Positions 32,970 to 40,911 of a stretch of DNA of 62,783 bases are shown here, piece after piece. The position numbers and the translations under genes are program-made. The first letter of the stretch is position 1. Every line of letters begins with the position of its first letter. This DNA is from Rhodocyclaceae bacterium (GTDB lineage: Bacteria > Pseudomonadota > Gammaproteobacteria > Burkholderiales > Rhodocyclaceae): NCBI GenBank assembly GCA_028869135.1, contig JAGWTC010000015.1:1-62783 (forward strand), in the 5' to 3' direction. The notes beneath the pieces are model-generated. The model had not been told where the DNA came from, made no database searches, and worked only from the letters and a program-made list of their open reading frames with translations.

Positions 32970-34673
32970 ATGCACAAGATAGACCTCGTTTTTCTCTGGC
33001 ACATGCACCAGCCGGACTATCGCGACCATGGTGCCGACGGCGCGCCCGAATTCGTGCTGCCCTGGGTCTATCTGCATGCGATCAAGGACTACACGGACAT
33101 GGCGGCGCATCTGGAACGGCATCCGCAGGTGCGCGCCGTCATCAATTTTGTCCCGGTCCTGGCCGAACAGATCGAGGACTATGCGCAGCAGTTCAGCAAC
33201 GCCGAGTTCCGCGATCCGCTGCTGCGCCTGCTGGCCACGCCCGAGGGCGCCAAGCTCGACATCGAGGACAAGCGCAGGATCCTCGACGCGTGCTTTCTCG
33301 CCAATCACGCGACCATGCTGTCTCCCTTCCCGGATTATCAGCGCCTGCACACGCTGTTCAACAGCCTCGACAATCCTTGCTGCGAGGACCCTATCCTCGA
33401 CTATCTCTCCGACGGTTATTACCTCGACCTGATCACTTGGTATCACCTGGCCTGGAGCGGGGAGTCGGAGCGCCGCAAGGAAAAGCTGCTGCAGGATCTC
33501 ATCGCCAAGGGACACAACTTCAGCTTCGCCGATCGAATGGCCTTGATGAAGTGGATGGGCGCGACACTGAACTGCCTGCTGCCGCGTTACGCCGCGCTGG
33601 CTGCGCGCGGGCAGATCGAGCTGTGCTGCACGCCGCAAATGCATCCGCTGTCGCCGCTGCTGCTGGACCTCAAGGCCGGGCAGCAGACCGTACCCGAGGC
33701 GCCGGCGCCAACAGCTGCCGAATACCCGGGCGGCGCAGAGCGCGTCCAGCGTCACATTCGCTGCGCCAAGATCAGCCACGCACAGCGCTTCGGTGCGCCG
33801 CCCACCGGCATGTGGCCGGCCGAAGGCGCAGTGTCGACGGCGTTCGCACGGCAGCTCGCGGCCGAAGGCGTACGCTGGATCGCCAGCGGCGAAGGGGTGC
33901 TGCACAACAGCCTCAACCAGGCGGGGATGCAGGTGCCGCATCCGGCATGGCAACCGTGGCAGCTCGACAAGGCGCCGGGCATGACGATGTTCTTCCGCGA
34001 CGAACATCTGTCCGACCTGATCGGCTTCGAATACGGCAAATGGCACAGCGGCGACGCCGCCCGTCACTTCGTCGAACAGGTCACGAATACCGCCAGCCTG
34101 GTGCCTGTCGTGGAGAGCGCGCAGCAGCAAAAGCCGCTGGTGGCCGTCATCCTCGACGGCGAGAATGCTTGGGAATACTACCCCTACAACGGCTGGTACT
34201 TTTTTGATGAACTCTACGGCCTGCTGTCCGCCAACGAACAGATCCACACCACCACATTCGCCGCATTGATTTCCGAGCGCCCGGCGCCGGATGCCACACT
34301 GCCGGCGCTCGTCGCCGGCAGCTGGGTGTACGGCACCTTGTCCACATGGGTCGGCGATCCGGCCAAGAATCGCGCCTGGGACCTGCTTGCCGCCGCCAAA
34401 GCCGCTTACGATAGCGCGCTGCCGGGGCTGAGCGAGGAGCACAAGGCGGCTGCCGAGCGGCAGCTTGCCATCTGCGAGAGTTCGGACTGGTTCTGGTGGT
34501 TCGGCGACTACAACCCCGGCCCCTCGGTCGAAAGCTTCGATCGTCTCTATCGCCACAACCTCGCCAATCTCTATCGCTGCCTGAAGCTCACGCCGCCGGC
34601 GGAACTCGACCAGCCCATCTCCGCTGGCGGCGGCCACGCCGAAGGCGGTGGAACCATGCGTCGCGCCAGCTAA
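32970..34673 (+). CDS. GH57 family alpha-glucan hydrolase (amylopullulanase/alpha-amylase type)
   Basis: A 567-residue cytoplasmic protein of glycoside hydrolase family 57, with no signal peptide. Motif 1 is FLWHMHQPDY (HxHQP) at the N-terminus. Motif 3 is GMWPAEGAVS, whose Glu is the expected nucleophile. Motif 4 is VILDGENAWEYY, whose Asp is the expected acid/base. This set fits the amylopullulanase/alpha-amylase branch and not the 4-alpha-glucanotransferase branch. It starts 9 bp after glgC and is followed 14 bp later by a second GH57 gene, so the three are one operon. Likely acts on storage glucan inside the cell; exact bond preference is unknown. Confidence 0.88.
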   Translation: MHKIDLVFLWHMHQPDYRDHGADGAPEFVLPWVYLHAIKDYTDMAAHLERHPQVRAVINFVPVLAEQIEDYAQQFSNAEFRDPLLRLLATPEGAKLDIEDKRRILDACFLANHATMLSPFPDYQRLHTLFNSLDNPCCEDPILDYLSDGYYLDLITWYHLAWSGESERRKEKLLQDLIAKGHNFSFADRMALMKWMGATLNCLLPRYAALAARGQIELCCTPQMHPLSPLLLDLKAGQQTVPEAPAPTAAEYPGGAERVQRHIRCAKISHAQRFGAPPTGMWPAEGAVSTAFARQLAAEGVRWIASGEGVLHNSLNQAGMQVPHPAWQPWQLDKAPGMTMFFRDEHLSDLIGFEYGKWHSGDAARHFVEQVTNTASLVPVVESAQQQKPLVAVILDGENAWEYYPYNGWYFFDELYGLLSANEQIHTTTFAALISERPAPDATLPALVAGSWVYGTLSTWVGDPAKNRAWDLLAAAKAAYDSALPGLSEEHKAAAERQLAICESSDWFWWFGDYNPGPSVESFDRLYRHNLANLYRCLKLTPPAELDQPISAGGGHAEGGGTMRRAS

Positions 34674-34687
34674 CACGAGAGATCCAC

Positions 34688-36688
34688 ATGACCATTTCCC
34701 TATTGCTTGGCGTCCACGCCCATCAGCCGGTCGGCAATTTCACTGAAGTCATCGACGACGCGCACCTTCGCTGCTACGGCATGTTCATCCGCGTGCTGCA
34801 CCAGTACCCCGAGTTCCGTTTCAGCGTGCACTTCTCGGGCTGGCTGCTGGACCTGCTCCACGAACGCCATCCCGCGGACATGAAGCTGCTCGCCGAAATG
34901 ACGGAGCGCGGCCAGGTCGAATGGTTCGGGTCGGGCGATTGCGAGCCGGTGCTCGCCGCCATTCCGCATCGCGACCGGCTCTCGCAGATCGAAACGCTCT
35001 CGGCCAAGATCGCCCGCTACACCGGCACGCGCCCGCGCGGCGCCTGGCTGACCGAGCGCGTCTGGGAGTCCGCTGTGGCCTCCTCGCTGGCCGAGGCCGG
35101 CATCGAGTACGTGGCCGTCGACGACTATCACTTCCTTTGCACCGGCGCCGCGGCGAATACGCTGGACAGCTTCCACACGACCGAGGAGAGCGGCCGCACG
35201 CTGGACCTCTTCCCCATTTCGGAACAAGCGCGTTATCGCATGCCCTTTTCCCCGGCCCATGAGGTGGTCGCGTGGATGGAGGATCTCGCGCGTCAAGGTC
35301 AGCGCGCCATCATCTACTTCGACGACATCGAAAAATTCGGCATCTGGCCCGAGACCTACAACTGGGTCTACGAGCGCGGCTGGCTCGCCGCTTTCATCGA
35401 AGGCGTGCTGGCTTCGCCGCTGATCCGTACCCAGACCTATGCTGAATACCATGCGGCCAACGCCACGCGCGGCATCGTCTACCTGCCGACGACCTCGTAT
35501 ATCGAGATGAATGAATGGTCGCTGCCCGGTCCGGCAGCGCGCACCTATCACGCGCTGGTCGAATCGGAAAAGCAGCAGGGCCGCTTCGAGGCGCACAAGC
35601 CCTTCCTGCGCGGCGGCATCTGGCGCAACTTCTTCTCGCGCTATCCCGAGTCGAACTGGATGCACAAGCGCACGCTCGAAGCCTCTGAGCGCTATGCCGC
35701 ACTGGCGCCGGCGCTCAAGACCGACGAGCTGCAGGAATTGCTGCACCGCTCGCAAGCCAACGACGCCTTCTGGCACGGCCTGTTCGGCGGCCTCTATCTG
35801 CCGCATCTGCGGCGCGCCATCTGGAATAATCTGCTGGCTCTGGAGGCCCGGCTCGATGCCATCTCGCCGCGTACGCCGGTCAGCAGCGTCGATCGCGATC
35901 TCGACGGTCATGCCGAGGTCTTTCTCGCCGACCGCAAGCTGCTCGCCGTGATCCGGCAGGATGGCGATGCAGCGCTGGTCGAATTGTCGAGCTATGCGTT
36001 GAGCCACAATTTCGGCGATACCTTGCGCCGCTACGAAGAGGGCTATCACGCCCGCGTCGTCGCCAGCGAGCAGGCGGCACAACACACGACTGACGGTACG
36101 GGCGGCATCGCTTCGGCGCACGACCGCATTTCCTTCAAGCATGTCATCACCGCGGCGGACGTGGTGCCGGATGCGCGGCCGCGCGGGCTGTTCGTCGATA
36201 CCTGGCTGTCCGGGGACGATACGGCGATTGCGCCGACCTACTTGGCGCTTGGGGCCAACACCTACAGCGCGGAGGAAGATGGGCTCAAGCTGCGCAAGAG
36301 CTATGCGCTGGACGGCGGCGGTCTCAAGACGAGCTACCTGGCCTCGGCCGACGGTACGCTGCAAATCGAGATCAATCTGGCCATGCCAAGCTGCGACGGC
36401 TATGCCGGACGTTACATGCTGGCCGACGGCAGCGTTCCCTGCGGCTTCGGCCAGGCGCTGGATATCGACAAGGCGATGCGCCTGACGCTGGTGGACGGCG
36501 TGCTCGGCGGCAAGCTGATCCTGTCCAGCAACCTGCCGCTCGCCATCAACGGCCGGCCGCATTTCACCGTGTCGCAGTCGGAAGCCGGCTTCGAAAAAAT
36601 CATGCAGGCCGCGACGCTGACGCTGCGTTGGGAAGCCCAGGCCGAGCAAACGCTGGAAATCACGCTGACGGCGGAGAGCGGGGAGTGA
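34688..36688 (+). CDS. GH57 4-alpha-glucanotransferase / alpha-amylase (TLGT-like)
   Basis: A 666-residue cytoplasmic GH57 enzyme of the 4-alpha-glucanotransferase type. Motif 1 is LLGVHAHQPVGNF. Motif 3 is GAWLTERVWES, whose Glu corresponds to the catalytic Glu of Thermococcus litoralis glucanotransferase. Motif 4 is IIYFDDIEKFGIWPET with the catalytic Asp. After the barrel come the DUF1925/DUF1926-type beta domains (to the end), a standard part of this subfamily; total length agrees. The start at 34688 has GAGAG upstream; the open frame further 5' overlaps the first GH57 gene. Together the two GH57 enzymes would shorten and reshuffle linear glucan chains. Confidence 0.9.
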   Translation: MTISLLLGVHAHQPVGNFTEVIDDAHLRCYGMFIRVLHQYPEFRFSVHFSGWLLDLLHERHPADMKLLAEMTERGQVEWFGSGDCEPVLAAIPHRDRLSQIETLSAKIARYTGTRPRGAWLTERVWESAVASSLAEAGIEYVAVDDYHFLCTGAAANTLDSFHTTEESGRTLDLFPISEQARYRMPFSPAHEVVAWMEDLARQGQRAIIYFDDIEKFGIWPETYNWVYERGWLAAFIEGVLASPLIRTQTYAEYHAANATRGIVYLPTTSYIEMNEWSLPGPAARTYHALVESEKQQGRFEAHKPFLRGGIWRNFFSRYPESNWMHKRTLEASERYAALAPALKTDELQELLHRSQANDAFWHGLFGGLYLPHLRRAIWNNLLALEARLDAISPRTPVSSVDRDLDGHAEVFLADRKLLAVIRQDGDAALVELSSYALSHNFGDTLRRYEEGYHARVVASEQAAQHTTDGTGGIASAHDRISFKHVITAADVVPDARPRGLFVDTWLSGDDTAIAPTYLALGANTYSAEEDGLKLRKSYALDGGGLKTSYLASADGTLQIEINLAMPSCDGYAGRYMLADGSVPCGFGQALDIDKAMRLTLVDGVLGGKLILSSNLPLAINGRPHFTVSQSEAGFEKIMQAATLTLRWEAQAEQTLEITLTAESGE

Positions 36689-36738
36689 AAATTGCTTTCT
36701 TCCTGCCTCCGGGTCGCCGGCACGGCTCGCTGACGATT

Positions 36739-36753
36739 CCGGGCCTGGCCCGG
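36739..36753. repeat. Short GC palindrome after the glgC-GH57-GH57 operon
   Basis: CCGGGCC (36739-36745) and GGCCCGG (36747-36753) form a near-perfect palindrome 50 nt after the second GH57 stop. There is no U-tract. It may help end the transcript before pgi. Confidence 0.35.
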
Positions 36754-36829
36754 TCCCGTTAGTCCGCCCGACCTATATGGACAACAAGGGTTTGCATCGC
36801 CGGCTCAGGTAAAGTCCGAACTGCAACCA

Positions 36830-36835
36830 TAGAAT
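36830..36835 (+). promoter_or_regulatory. Candidate -10 element for pgi
   Basis: TAGAATGG, 12 nt before the GTG start of pgi, which would give a very short 5' leader. No clear -35 box. Confidence 0.3.
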
Positions 36836-36847
36836 GGAATCAAGCCC

Positions 36848-38428
36848 GTGGCTCTGAACTCAACCCCCGCCTGGCGCGCGCTCGTCGCCCATACCGCACC
36901 GCCCCTGCCGCACCTGCGCGAACTCTTCGGCGCCGATCCGCAGCGCTTCGATCGTTTCTCGGCCAGCTTCGACGGCTGGCTGCTCGATTACTCCAAGCAG
37001 CGCGTCAACAGCGAGACCATGAGTCTGCTTGCTGCCCTGTGGCAGGCGGCCGATGTGCACGGCTGGATCAGCAGGATGAACAGCGGCGCGGCGATCAACC
37101 CTACCGAGGCGCGCGCCGTCGGCCACACCTGGCTGCGCGCACCCTTGCCGCGGCCCGAGGTGTCGGCGGTGCTGGCGCAGATGCGCAACTTCTGCGTCGC
37201 CGTGCATAGCGGCGAATGGCGCGGCGCCACCGGCGAGCGCATCACCGACGTGGTCAATATCGGCATCGGCGGCTCGGATCTCGGTCCGCGCATGGTCACG
37301 CAGGCGCTGAATGCCTACGCGATTGCCGATATCGACGTGCATTACGTCGCCAACCTCGACGCCTCCGACCTGGGCCAGAAGCTGCAACGTCTGCGGCCGG
37401 AAAGCACGCTCTTCGTCGTCTGCAGCAAGACCTTCACCACGCAGGAAACGATGCAGAATGCCGACTCGGCGCGCGCATGGCTGGTCGGCGCGCTGGGGGA
37501 GTTCGCCGTCGCCAAGCATTTCGTCGCCGTCTCGACCAATCTCGAAGCCGTCGCCAAGTTCGGCATCGATCCCAACAACGCCTTCGCCTTCTGGGACTGG
37601 GTCGGCGGCCGCTATTCGCTGTGGTCGGCGGTGGGCCTGTCCACCGCACTGGCGATCGGCTACGTGCATTTCGAAAAGCTGCTCGCCGGCGCCGCGGCCA
37701 TGGACGAGCATTTCTTCAGCGCGCCGGTGGGCCAGAACCTGCCCGCCTTGCTGGGCCTGCTGCAAGTCTGGAACACCAGCTTTCTCGGTGCGCCGACGCA
37801 GGCGATCCTGCCCTACAGCCAGTCGCTGGAACTGTTGCCGCGCCATCTGCAGCAGCTTGAAATGGAATCCAACGGCAAGCGCGTCGACCGCGAGGGGAAT
37901 GAGCTGCAGACCCCGGCCTGCCCGGTGATCTGGGGCGAACCCGGCACCAATGGCCAGCATGCCTTCTATCAGCTCATCCATCAGGGCGGCCGTCTGATTC
38001 CCTGCGACTTCATCGCGATCAAGCAGCCAGATTACGACCTGCCCGGCCACCACGCCAAGCTCCTGTCGAATTGTTTCGCGCAGAGCGAGGCGCTGATGCG
38101 CGGCAAGACGCTGGCCGAAGCCCAGGCCGAGCTCGGCGCCGGCGCGGATCCCGTTCTCGCCGCCAACAAGGTCTTTCCGGGCAATCAGCCTTCGACCACC
38201 TTGCTGATGCCGGCCATCACGCCCTACACGGTGGGTCAGCTCGTGGCCCTGTACGAGCACAAGGTGTTCGTCGCCGGCTGCCTGTGGGACATCAACTCCT
38301 TCGACCAGTGGGGCGTGGAATACGGCAAGCAGCTCGCCGCGCGCCTGTTGCCGGTGATTGAAGGCAAGACGGAAAACGCGCAACTCGATAGCTCGACGGC
38401 CGGGCTGATCAAGGCGAGCCGGGTATAG
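36848..38428 (+). CDS. pgi: Glucose-6-phosphate isomerase
   Basis: A 526-residue enzyme that interconverts glucose-6-phosphate and fructose-6-phosphate, linking storage glucan to glycolysis and gluconeogenesis. Signatures are NIGIGGSDLGPRMV (phosphate binding), VVCSKTFTTQETMQNA, the family pattern WGEPGTNGQHAFYQLIHQG with the catalytic Glu, and the C-terminal Lys region near LWDINSFDQWGVEYGK. Translation starts at a GTG; the usual N-terminal alignment (PAWRALVAH) begins right there. Length is slightly shorter than the E. coli 549-residue protein. It is the start of a second plus-strand group with the exported small protein and glgA. Confidence 0.97.
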   Translation: MALNSTPAWRALVAHTAPPLPHLRELFGADPQRFDRFSASFDGWLLDYSKQRVNSETMSLLAALWQAADVHGWISRMNSGAAINPTEARAVGHTWLRAPLPRPEVSAVLAQMRNFCVAVHSGEWRGATGERITDVVNIGIGGSDLGPRMVTQALNAYAIADIDVHYVANLDASDLGQKLQRLRPESTLFVVCSKTFTTQETMQNADSARAWLVGALGEFAVAKHFVAVSTNLEAVAKFGIDPNNAFAFWDWVGGRYSLWSAVGLSTALAIGYVHFEKLLAGAAAMDEHFFSAPVGQNLPALLGLLQVWNTSFLGAPTQAILPYSQSLELLPRHLQQLEMESNGKRVDREGNELQTPACPVIWGEPGTNGQHAFYQLIHQGGRLIPCDFIAIKQPDYDLPGHHAKLLSNCFAQSEALMRGKTLAEAQAELGAGADPVLAANKVFPGNQPSTTLLMPAITPYTVGQLVALYEHKVFVAGCLWDINSFDQWGVEYGKQLAARLLPVIEGKTENAQLDSSTAGLIKASRV

Positions 38429-38438
38429 AATCAAAAGC

Positions 38439-38897
38439 ATGAAGACTATTGCCCTGTTTTTCTCGCTCGCCCTATGCGCCTTCTCGGCCCAGGCGACCAA
38501 GCCGGTAACCAAGCCCGAGGCCGAGGCTTTTTTCAAGCGCCTGCAGGCATGGAACACCAGCTTCGACAGCCGCTATCCCGAACTCTATTCGCCCGACGCA
38601 AAGGTCACCGGCCTGCGCTATCGCGATGAAAGCGACCTGACCGTCAGCGGCGCGCAATGGCAACAGATACTCGCATTCACTGCGGCCAAGGCCCGGCAGC
38701 GCAACGACAGCTCGACCTTCGACAATATCCGCTACGCCCCGCTGGGCAAGCGCATCAAGGTCACCGCCGACCGCTACATGACTCGCAAATGCAATACGGA
38801 CAAGTCGTATTTCATGGTGCTCGGGCGTCAGCCGGATGGGCAATTGCTGATTGAAGAGGAGACTTTCGACGTCGGCCTGGAAAATCTCTGCAAATGA
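38439..38897 (+). CDS. Small exported protein coupled to glgA
   Basis: A 152-residue protein with a clear Sec signal peptide (MKTIALFFSLALCAFSAQA). The mature part of about 133 residues has an N-terminal helix (TKPEAEAFFKRLQAWNTSFD) followed by beta-rich sequence (AKVTGLRY, GKRIKVTADRYM, YFMVLGRQPDGQLLIEEETFDVG). The pattern reminds me of an NTF2-like fold, but I do not recognise the family. Two Cys (CNTDKS, NLCK) could form a disulfide. It starts 10 bp after pgi and its stop overlaps the glgA start by 4 bp, so a periplasmic protein is co-translated with a cytoplasmic glycogen synthase. Function unknown. Confidence 0.75.
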   Translation: MKTIALFFSLALCAFSAQATKPVTKPEAEAFFKRLQAWNTSFDSRYPELYSPDAKVTGLRYRDESDLTVSGAQWQQILAFTAAKARQRNDSSTFDNIRYAPLGKRIKVTADRYMTRKCNTDKSYFMVLGRQPDGQLLIEEETFDVGLENLCK

Positions 38898-40324
38898 AGG
38901 TCCTGTTCGCCACTTCGGAACTCGCGCCGTGGGTGAAGACTGGCGGCCTCGGCGACGTCGCCGCCGCCTTGCCGCCCGCGCTGCGGCGCGCCGGCATCGA
39001 CGTACGCGTGCTGGCGCCCTGGTATCCCGCCATCGCCCGCGCCTTCCCCAACGCCGTCGTCATTGCCGAACTGCCCGCCGCGTCGGGCGTATTTCCCGGC
39101 GCCGCCTTGCGCAGCGATATTGCGCCGGACGGCACGTCCATGCTGTTTCTCGACTGCATGGCGTGCTACATGCGCGAAGGCAATCCCTACCTCGGCGCCG
39201 ATGGCCGCGACTGGCACGACAACGCGGTGCGCTTCGGCCTGCTGTCCTACGTTGCGGCCCTGCTCGCCAGCAGCGCAACGCCACTCGACTGGCGTCCCGA
39301 CATCCTCCATTGCCACGACTGGCAGACGGCGCTGGCGCCGGTCTATCTGCATTACAACCTGAAGCCGCTCGCCAAGTCGGTGCTGACCATACACAACCTG
39401 GCTTTCCAGGGGCTGTTCGGTGCGCACACGCTGCGTGAGCTCGGCCTGCCGCAGCAAGCGTGGGCTATCGATGGCGTCGAGTACTACGGTCATTTGTCCT
39501 TCCTCAAGGGCGGCCTGCAGCACGCCGACCACATCACCACCGTCAGCCCGACCTACGCCCGGGAAATCCAGACCGATACGGACGGCATGGGCATGGCCGG
39601 GCTGCTGCGCTATCGCGCCGACGCCCTGACCGGCATTCTCAACGGCATCGATACCGAGCAATGGAATCCGGCCATCGATCCGCATCTGCCGACGCATTAC
39701 GCCGGCGCCACGCTGGGCAACAAGTCCGCCAACAAGCGCGCGCTGCAAATGCAGATGGGGCTGAAGCACGCCGACGACCGGCCACTGTTCGGCGTGGTCA
39801 GCCGCCTGTCGGGACAGAAGGGGCTGGACCTGCTGCTGGCCTGCGCCGACGAGCTGGTGAAGCTGCCCGCGCAACTGGTCGTGCTCGGTAGCGGCGATGC
39901 GGCGCTGGAAAAGGCGTTTCGCGAGCTCGCGGCGCGGCACCCGGGACAGATCGCCGTTCGCATCGGTTTCGATGAAGCCCTCGCGCACCTGATCGAGGCC
40001 GGCATCGACGCCTTCCTCATGCCCTCGCGCTTCGAGCCGTGCGGCCTCAACCAGATGTACAGCCTGCGCTACGGCACGCCGCCCATCGTGCGCGCCACCG
40101 GCGGCCTGGCCGATACGGTCGTCGATGCGGCCGACAAGGATCGCGGCAACGGCTTCGTATTCGAACGCGCCGAACCGGCCGAGCTGCTCGCGGCCGTGCG
40201 TCGCGCCGCCAGCCTGTGGGCGCGGCCGCGCCTGTGGCGCCAATTGCAGAAGAACGGCATGGCCGCCGACCACGGCTGGAACCAGCCGGCCCAGGAATAC
40301 ATCGAACTGTATCGCTCGCTATAA
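38894..40324 (+). CDS. glgA: Glycogen synthase (ADP-glucose)
   Basis: A 476-residue GT5 enzyme that extends alpha-1,4-glucan from ADP-glucose. The N-terminal domain opens MKVLFATSELAPWVKTGGLGDV, with the KxGGL motif that binds ADP-glucose. HCHDWQTALAPVYLHYN and SVLTIHNLAFQG follow. The C-terminal domain has FGVVSRLSGQKGLDLLL and the conserved Glu in SRFEPCGLNQMYSLRYG, then ATGGLADTV. The start overlaps the preceding stop (ATGA). folA follows 11 bp downstream, so a folate gene rides on the same transcript up to the shared terminator. Confidence 0.97.
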   Translation: MKVLFATSELAPWVKTGGLGDVAAALPPALRRAGIDVRVLAPWYPAIARAFPNAVVIAELPAASGVFPGAALRSDIAPDGTSMLFLDCMACYMREGNPYLGADGRDWHDNAVRFGLLSYVAALLASSATPLDWRPDILHCHDWQTALAPVYLHYNLKPLAKSVLTIHNLAFQGLFGAHTLRELGLPQQAWAIDGVEYYGHLSFLKGGLQHADHITTVSPTYAREIQTDTDGMGMAGLLRYRADALTGILNGIDTEQWNPAIDPHLPTHYAGATLGNKSANKRALQMQMGLKHADDRPLFGVVSRLSGQKGLDLLLACADELVKLPAQLVVLGSGDAALEKAFRELAARHPGQIAVRIGFDEALAHLIEAGIDAFLMPSRFEPCGLNQMYSLRYGTPPIVRATGGLADTVVDAADKDRGNGFVFERAEPAELLAAVRRAASLWARPRLWRQLQKNGMAADHGWNQPAQEYIELYRSL

Positions 40325-40335
40325 ATCAACGCATC

Positions 40336-40854
40336 ATGTCCGAACACAATCCACAGATCATTCTCATCGCCTGCGTCGCCTCGAACGGCGTCATCGGCCG
40401 CACCGGAGACGACGGCGTCGGCGCCATGCCCTGGCACCTGCCTGAAGACCTCAAGCATTTTCGCGAACTCACCAACGGCCACGTCGTCGTCATGGGTCGC
40501 CGGACCTGGGAGTCCCTGCCGGAAAAATTCCGGCCCCTGCCGAACCGCCGCAATATCGTGATCACGCGCAATCCCGACTATGTCGCGCCCGGCGCCGAGA
40601 CCTTCGACTCGATCGCCGCCGCGCACCGGGCCTGCCCGAACGCCGAGAAGTTCTTCATCATCGGCGGCGGCGAGCTTTATCGCCAGGCCATCGAAGATGC
40701 TGACGGTCTCGAGCTGACCGAGATACACCAGGACTTCGAAGGCGACACGACCTTTCCGTCCTTCAAACAGGACGAGTGGCAGCAGGTCTATCGGGATTGT
40801 CTACGCAGCGAATCCGGCCTCGAATTCGATTTCGTCAGCTACGTGCGTCGTTAA
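40336..40854 (+). CDS. folA: Dihydrofolate reductase
   Basis: A 172-residue enzyme that reduces dihydrofolate to tetrahydrofolate with NADPH, completing the cycle with ThyA (26.9 kb) and GlyA (14 kb). Marks: ASNGVIGRTGDDGVGAMPWHLPEDLKHF with the catalytic acid in LPEDL, VVMGRRTWESLP and NIVITRNPDY for NADPH binding, and FIIGGGELYRQAI. A short insertion (GDDGVG) sits in the Met20-loop region. The ATG is 11 bp after glgA. A bidirectional terminator follows immediately. Confidence 0.96.
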   Translation: MSEHNPQIILIACVASNGVIGRTGDDGVGAMPWHLPEDLKHFRELTNGHVVVMGRRTWESLPEKFRPLPNRRNIVITRNPDYVAPGAETFDSIAAAHRACPNAEKFFIIGGGELYRQAIEDADGLELTEIHQDFEGDTTFPSFKQDEWQQVYRDCLRSESGLEFDFVSYVRR

Positions 40855-40855
40855 A

Positions 40856-40886
40856 CGAAAGGGGCTGCACAAGGCAGCCCCTTTCG
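40856..40886. terminator. Bidirectional terminator between folA and the decarboxylase gene
   Basis: CGAAAGGGGCTGC (40856-40868) pairs perfectly with GCAGCCCCTTTCG (40874-40886) around a 5-nt loop. It lies 1 bp after the folA stop and 26 bp from the convergent decarboxylase stop. The A and T runs inside the stem let it work for both. Confidence 0.85.
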
Positions 40887-40911
40887 TCGACTCGGCAGCG
40901 GGAAAGCCGCC

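Noticed and set aside
31512-34676. A 1,054-codon open frame antisense to glgC and the first GH57 gene
   Set aside because: It is the mirror of strongly conserved genes in GC-rich DNA. The translation is rich in Arg, Val, Gly, Asp and His without domains.
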